DNA of 30,328 bases, taken from positions 1 through 30,328 of the forward strand of contig JADJEA010000006.1 in assembly GCA_016702415.1 (NCBI GenBank), read 5' to 3'. Shown here piece by piece: positions 27,707-30,328 of the stretch (position 1 is its first letter; every line of letters begins with the position of its first letter). The translations under genes were made by a program, and so were the position numbers. The stretch comes from Nostocoides sp. (GTDB lineage Bacteria > Actinomycetota > Actinomycetes > Actinomycetales > Dermatophilaceae). The notes beneath the pieces are model-generated. The model ran no database searches and had not been told where the DNA came from. It saw nothing but the letters and a program-made list of their open reading frames with translations.

Positions 27707-29032
27707 TCAGCGCCGCCGCTTCTCGCGCACCGGACGGAAGGTCGATGGGAGTGCCCGCGCTAGAAGCCGAACTGCTCGCGCACCTTCCGCTCCAGAGCGG
27801 CGGTAGCCCGCCTCCAGGAAGCCGGACGCGAACACCACGAACCGGGGCGGGCGGGTGCCCGCCTGCGTGGCGAAGAGGATGCCGGGGCTGCTTGCCGCCC
27901 CGGACGGGGTGAGGCTGGGCGGCGACGACCTCACCGAGGAAAGCATTGAGTTTCGCCGTGGGGATGCGCGTCCCAGAGTCGAGCGCGGTCTCCAGGGCAG
28001 GGACCAGCTTCTCCGTAGCGCCGACCCGTCCGCGCCGAGATATTCACCCGTGGTGCCCAACTCACCTGGGCGAGGTCCTTGTCGATCTCGCGTTCGAGGT
28101 AGTAGCGGCGCTCCTCATCGAGGGTGTCCCACTTGTTGATCGCGATGACCAGCGCCCGCCCGCGTCGACGACCTGCTGGACGGACCGGACATCCTGCTCA
28201 CTGACCGGCTCGCTCGCGTCGATGAGGACGACCGCGACCTCGGCCTTCTCCAACGCCGTCTGCGTGCGCAAGAGGCGTAGAATCGGCCCCACGGGTCTGA
28301 TGGACGCGGCGGCGGATACCGGCGGTGTCGACGAAGCGCCATACCCGACCGCCCAACTCCACCAACTCATCGACCGGGTCGCGGGTCGTCCCGGCGGTGG
28401 CGTCGACGACGACACGGTCGGTGCGGGCGAGCTTGTTCAGCAACGAGGACTTGCCGACGTTCGGCCGGCCGATGAGGGCGACGCCGGCGGGGGCCGTCCG
28501 CGGTACGCATACGCCTCGGCAACAGCCGAGACGTCCGGGAGGACGGCGAGGATCGCATCGAGCAGGTCCCCGATCCCCGCCCGTGCAAGGCGGACACCGG
28601 GTGCGGTTCGCCCAGCCCCAAGGCTCCACAGGGGCAAGGGCATCGGCCTCGGTGCGTTCGTCGTCGACCTTGTTGGCGACCAGGACGACGGGCCGACCGG
28701 AGCGGCGCAGCATCCGGACCACGGCTTCGTCGTCGTCGGTGGGGCCGACCTTGGCGTCGACGACGAATACGACGACGTCGGCGAGGTCGACCGCGGCCTC
28801 GGCCTGCTCGGCGACGCGCAGATGGATTCCGGTGGCGTCGACGGACCAGCCACCGGTGTCGACGACGGTGAACCGCCGACCGGACCACTCCGCCTCACCG
28901 CGACCCGGTCCCGGGTCACGCCCGGGGTTATCCTCCCACGACCGCCTCGCGGCGCCGAGAGATGCGGTTGACCAAGGACGATTTGCCGACATTGGGGCGC
29001 CCGACGACGGCGACGACCGGGAGCGCCTTCAC
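27707..29032 (-). CDS. der: Ribosome-assembly GTPase Der (EngA), frameshifted
   Basis: Der has two GTPase domains and a KH-like tail and is needed for 50S assembly. Across frames: VVAVVGRPNVGKSSLVNRIS (G1 of domain 1), RREAVV then, with two bases removed, EDNPGVTRDR, TVVDTGGWSVDA (G3), VVLVANKVDD (G4); then domain 2 VALIGRPNVGKSSLLNKLAR, AGTTRDPVDE, FVDTAGIRRR, VAVVLIDASEPVSEQD, a damaged NKWD region near 28140, and the tail ILFATQAGTRPPRFVVFASG, FLEAGYRR, with the final RVREKRRR stop at 27707. At least seven indels interrupt it. Because the gene is normally essential and residues are otherwise well preserved, I favour sequence error over a true pseudogene. The start is GTG 29032, or in frame with cmk. 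Confidence 0.82.
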
Positions 29033-29664
29033 TCCCGGACGGGATAGCGACACGAGTCGGGCAACGACGCCGTCGGCGGCCCGGGTGAACTCGGAGACAG
29101 TCGCGTCGTCGCGGTCGCGTCGGACCACCTGGTCCCGGGTGGCCGCCAACGCCGCGGCGTCGGCGTCGCCGTGAAGTTCCCGGCTACGGCGAGCCAGCCG
29201 CGCATCCTCGGAGGCGGTCAGGAGGATCCTGACGTCGGCATCGGGCGCCACCACGGTGGTGATATCGCGCCCCTCGGCGACCACCCGCCCCAGTCCTCAC
29301 CGATCGCCTCGATGGGTCCCCGCTGCGCTTCCTGGAGTATGCCGCGCACCTCCAGGTTCGTCGCCACCGGGAGACGAAGCGCGGAGACCGCACCCGTGCC
29401 GGATCTCCGCGGCGACATCATCCCCGTCCAACTCGACCGTGGGGGCGGCGGGATCGGCGCCAAGCCCGAGCGGGACCTCCCGGGCCGCCTGGGCGACGGC
29501 CGCGGAGTCGTCGAGGTCGACACCGGTGCGCACGCACCATACGGTCACCGCGCGGTACATCGCCCCGGTGTCGAGGTACCCGATCCCGAAGTGCGTGGCC
29601 ACCGCGCGCGGACGCTGGACTTGCCCGACCCGGAGGGGCCGTCGATGGCGATGACGAAGCTCAC
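29033..29664 (-). CDS. cmk: Cytidylate kinase, frameshifted, shortened C-terminus
   Basis: Cmk phosphorylates CMP and dCMP. The GTG start gives SFVIAIDGPSGSGKSSV with the P-loop; after an indel HFGIGYLDTGAMYRAVTVW (CMP-binding) and VPLGLGADPAAPTVELDGDD follow; then, in other frames, MVAEGRDITTVVAPDADVRI, LLTASEDARLARRSREL and RDRDDATVSEFTRAADGVVA. The usual C-terminal stretch after ADGVV is missing: the chain runs VVARLVSLSRPG directly into the Der start VKALPVVAVVG in one frame. This is either a true Cmk-Der fusion or an in-frame loss of about 15 residues at a repeated GACGGCGTCGT. The gene lies 33 bases after tyrA. Confidence 0.78.
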
Positions 29665-29697
29665 GATCGGCAGGCGCCCACCCGCGGGAGGGCTCGG

Positions 29698-30328
29698 TCA
29701 CGAGTGCAGCCGCCACCCGCGCGCGGTCAGGACGGTTTCCAGCTCCCGCGGCGACCGCGGGCATGACCGACAACTCCAGCCGACCCACCTGGGCACCGAG
29801 CGCGTGCTCGAGCACGAGTTCCTCCAGGTTGATCCCGGCCTGACCGACATCGTTGAACAGGCGGCCCAGCTGGCCGGGGGTGTCCGGGATGAGGACGATG
29901 ACCTTGGCGTATCGCATCGGCGCCGCGCCGTGCTTGCCGGGAATCCGGTCGTGCCCGTGATTGCCCTCTTGGATGACTCAGCCAGCGTGGCTCGGGCACC
30001 GGGCGCGACGACATCGCCGGAGGGTTGGGGCCCGAGGATTCCAGCGCGGCGACGACCCGCTCGAGATCGCTCGCGACATCGCGAAGGACAGTCGCCACCG
30101 CCGGCGCGTTGCCGGCAAGGATCTGGGTCCACAGCCGCGGATCGCTCGCCGCGATCCGGGTGACGTCGCGCACCCCTTGACCCGAGAGCGCGACGGCCGA
30201 CTCCGGCAAGTCGCGCAACCGGGCCGCGACCAGGCTGGCGGCGATCTGGGGGACGTGGGAGACGGCGGCGACCGCCTCGTCGTGCTCCTGAGGAGACAGG
30301 ATGGCGACGACCGACCCGGCAACCTCCG
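29698..30328 (-). CDS. tyrA: Prephenate dehydrogenase with ACT domain, 3' part, frameshifted
   Basis: The 5' end is outside the window. Visible parts from the window edge are EVAGSVVAILSPQEHDEAVA, VSHVPQIAASLVAARL, LPESAVALSGQGVRDVTRIA, SDPRLWTQILAGNAPAVATV, LRDVASDLERVVAALES: the C-terminal helical domain of TyrA. A C-terminal ACT domain follows: MRYAKVIVLIPDTPGQLGRL, FNDVGQAGINLEELVLEH, VGRLELSVMP, ending LTARGWRLHS with stop 29698. ACT domains bind amino acids for feedback control, here presumably tyrosine. Frame changes lie near 29760, 29930, 30050 and 30180. The order tyrA-cmk-der-tRNA is the usual actinobacterial arrangement. Confidence 0.8.
   Translation of the reverse strand, partial: GGCRVGRRHPVSSGARRGGRRRLPRPPDRRQPGRGPVARLAGVGRRALGSRGARRHPDRGERSAAVDPDPCRQRAGGGDCPSRCRERSRAGRRRAGILGPQPSGDVVAPGARATLAESSKRAITGTTGFPASTARRRCDTPRSSSSSRTPPASWAACSTMSVRPGSTWRNSCSSTRSVPRWVGWSCRSCPRSPRELETVLTARGWRLHS

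Overview
This is a high-GC actinobacterial chromosome segment. The lineage markers are a mycothiol ligase (mshC), the proteasome-associated ATPase ARC, a resuscitation-promoting factor, the PAC2, SCO1664-like and DUF3090 proteins, and a phosphatidyltransferase-DUF881-sbp-DUF881 operon. A Micrococcales-type actinomycete fits best, but that is inference and no rRNA is present.

Layout. 1-7000: a fragment of a possible serine hydrolase; a two-gene minus operon (small putative DNA-binding protein, then a vWA protein) behind a promoter with duplicated 13-bp operators; an alpha/beta hydrolase; a PRPP synthetase; an unrecognised gene; a LigD-type polymerase/primase; and a zinc-ribbon membrane protein. 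Nearly all are broken by 1-2 base indels. 7000-13300: rpf behind a c-di-AMP riboswitch, arc, trmI, a GAF/PAS-like/LuxR regulator and a site-2 protease. 13350-20460: metH, a tiny secreted IKF-repeat protein, a HAD phosphatase, a PAC2 protein and mshC. 20480-25650: SCO1664-like kinase-fold gene, DUF3090, the DUF881/sbp/phosphatidyltransferase operon and a PatB/MalY-type aminotransferase. 25700-27530: a small, probably acquired cassette of XRE-ImmA/IrrE plus PIN protein with its own promoter and terminator. 27550-30328: a degraded tRNA (Pro-like body), then der, cmk and the 3' part of tyrA on the minus strand, all frameshifted.

How it works together. The core is housekeeping: methionine synthesis, tRNA m1A58 methylation, mycothiol synthesis, protein quality control, cell-wall resuscitation and membrane/division genes. 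At least nine genes have a TANNNT-like -10 box 5-8 bases before the start codon, so leaderless transcription looks common here.

Two genome-scale patterns stand out. The hexamer GTATGC/GCATAC occurs about 48 times, usually extended to GTATGCCG, on both strands and in genes and spacers, but is absent from the XRE-ImmA/PIN cassette. Several gene ends carry short tandem repeats whose first unit contains the stop codon. Frameshifts are dense at both ends of the window (even in der, cmk and prs, normally indispensable) and sparse in the middle. I therefore read most of them as indel errors in the sequence rather than gene death, though the sequence alone cannot settle it.
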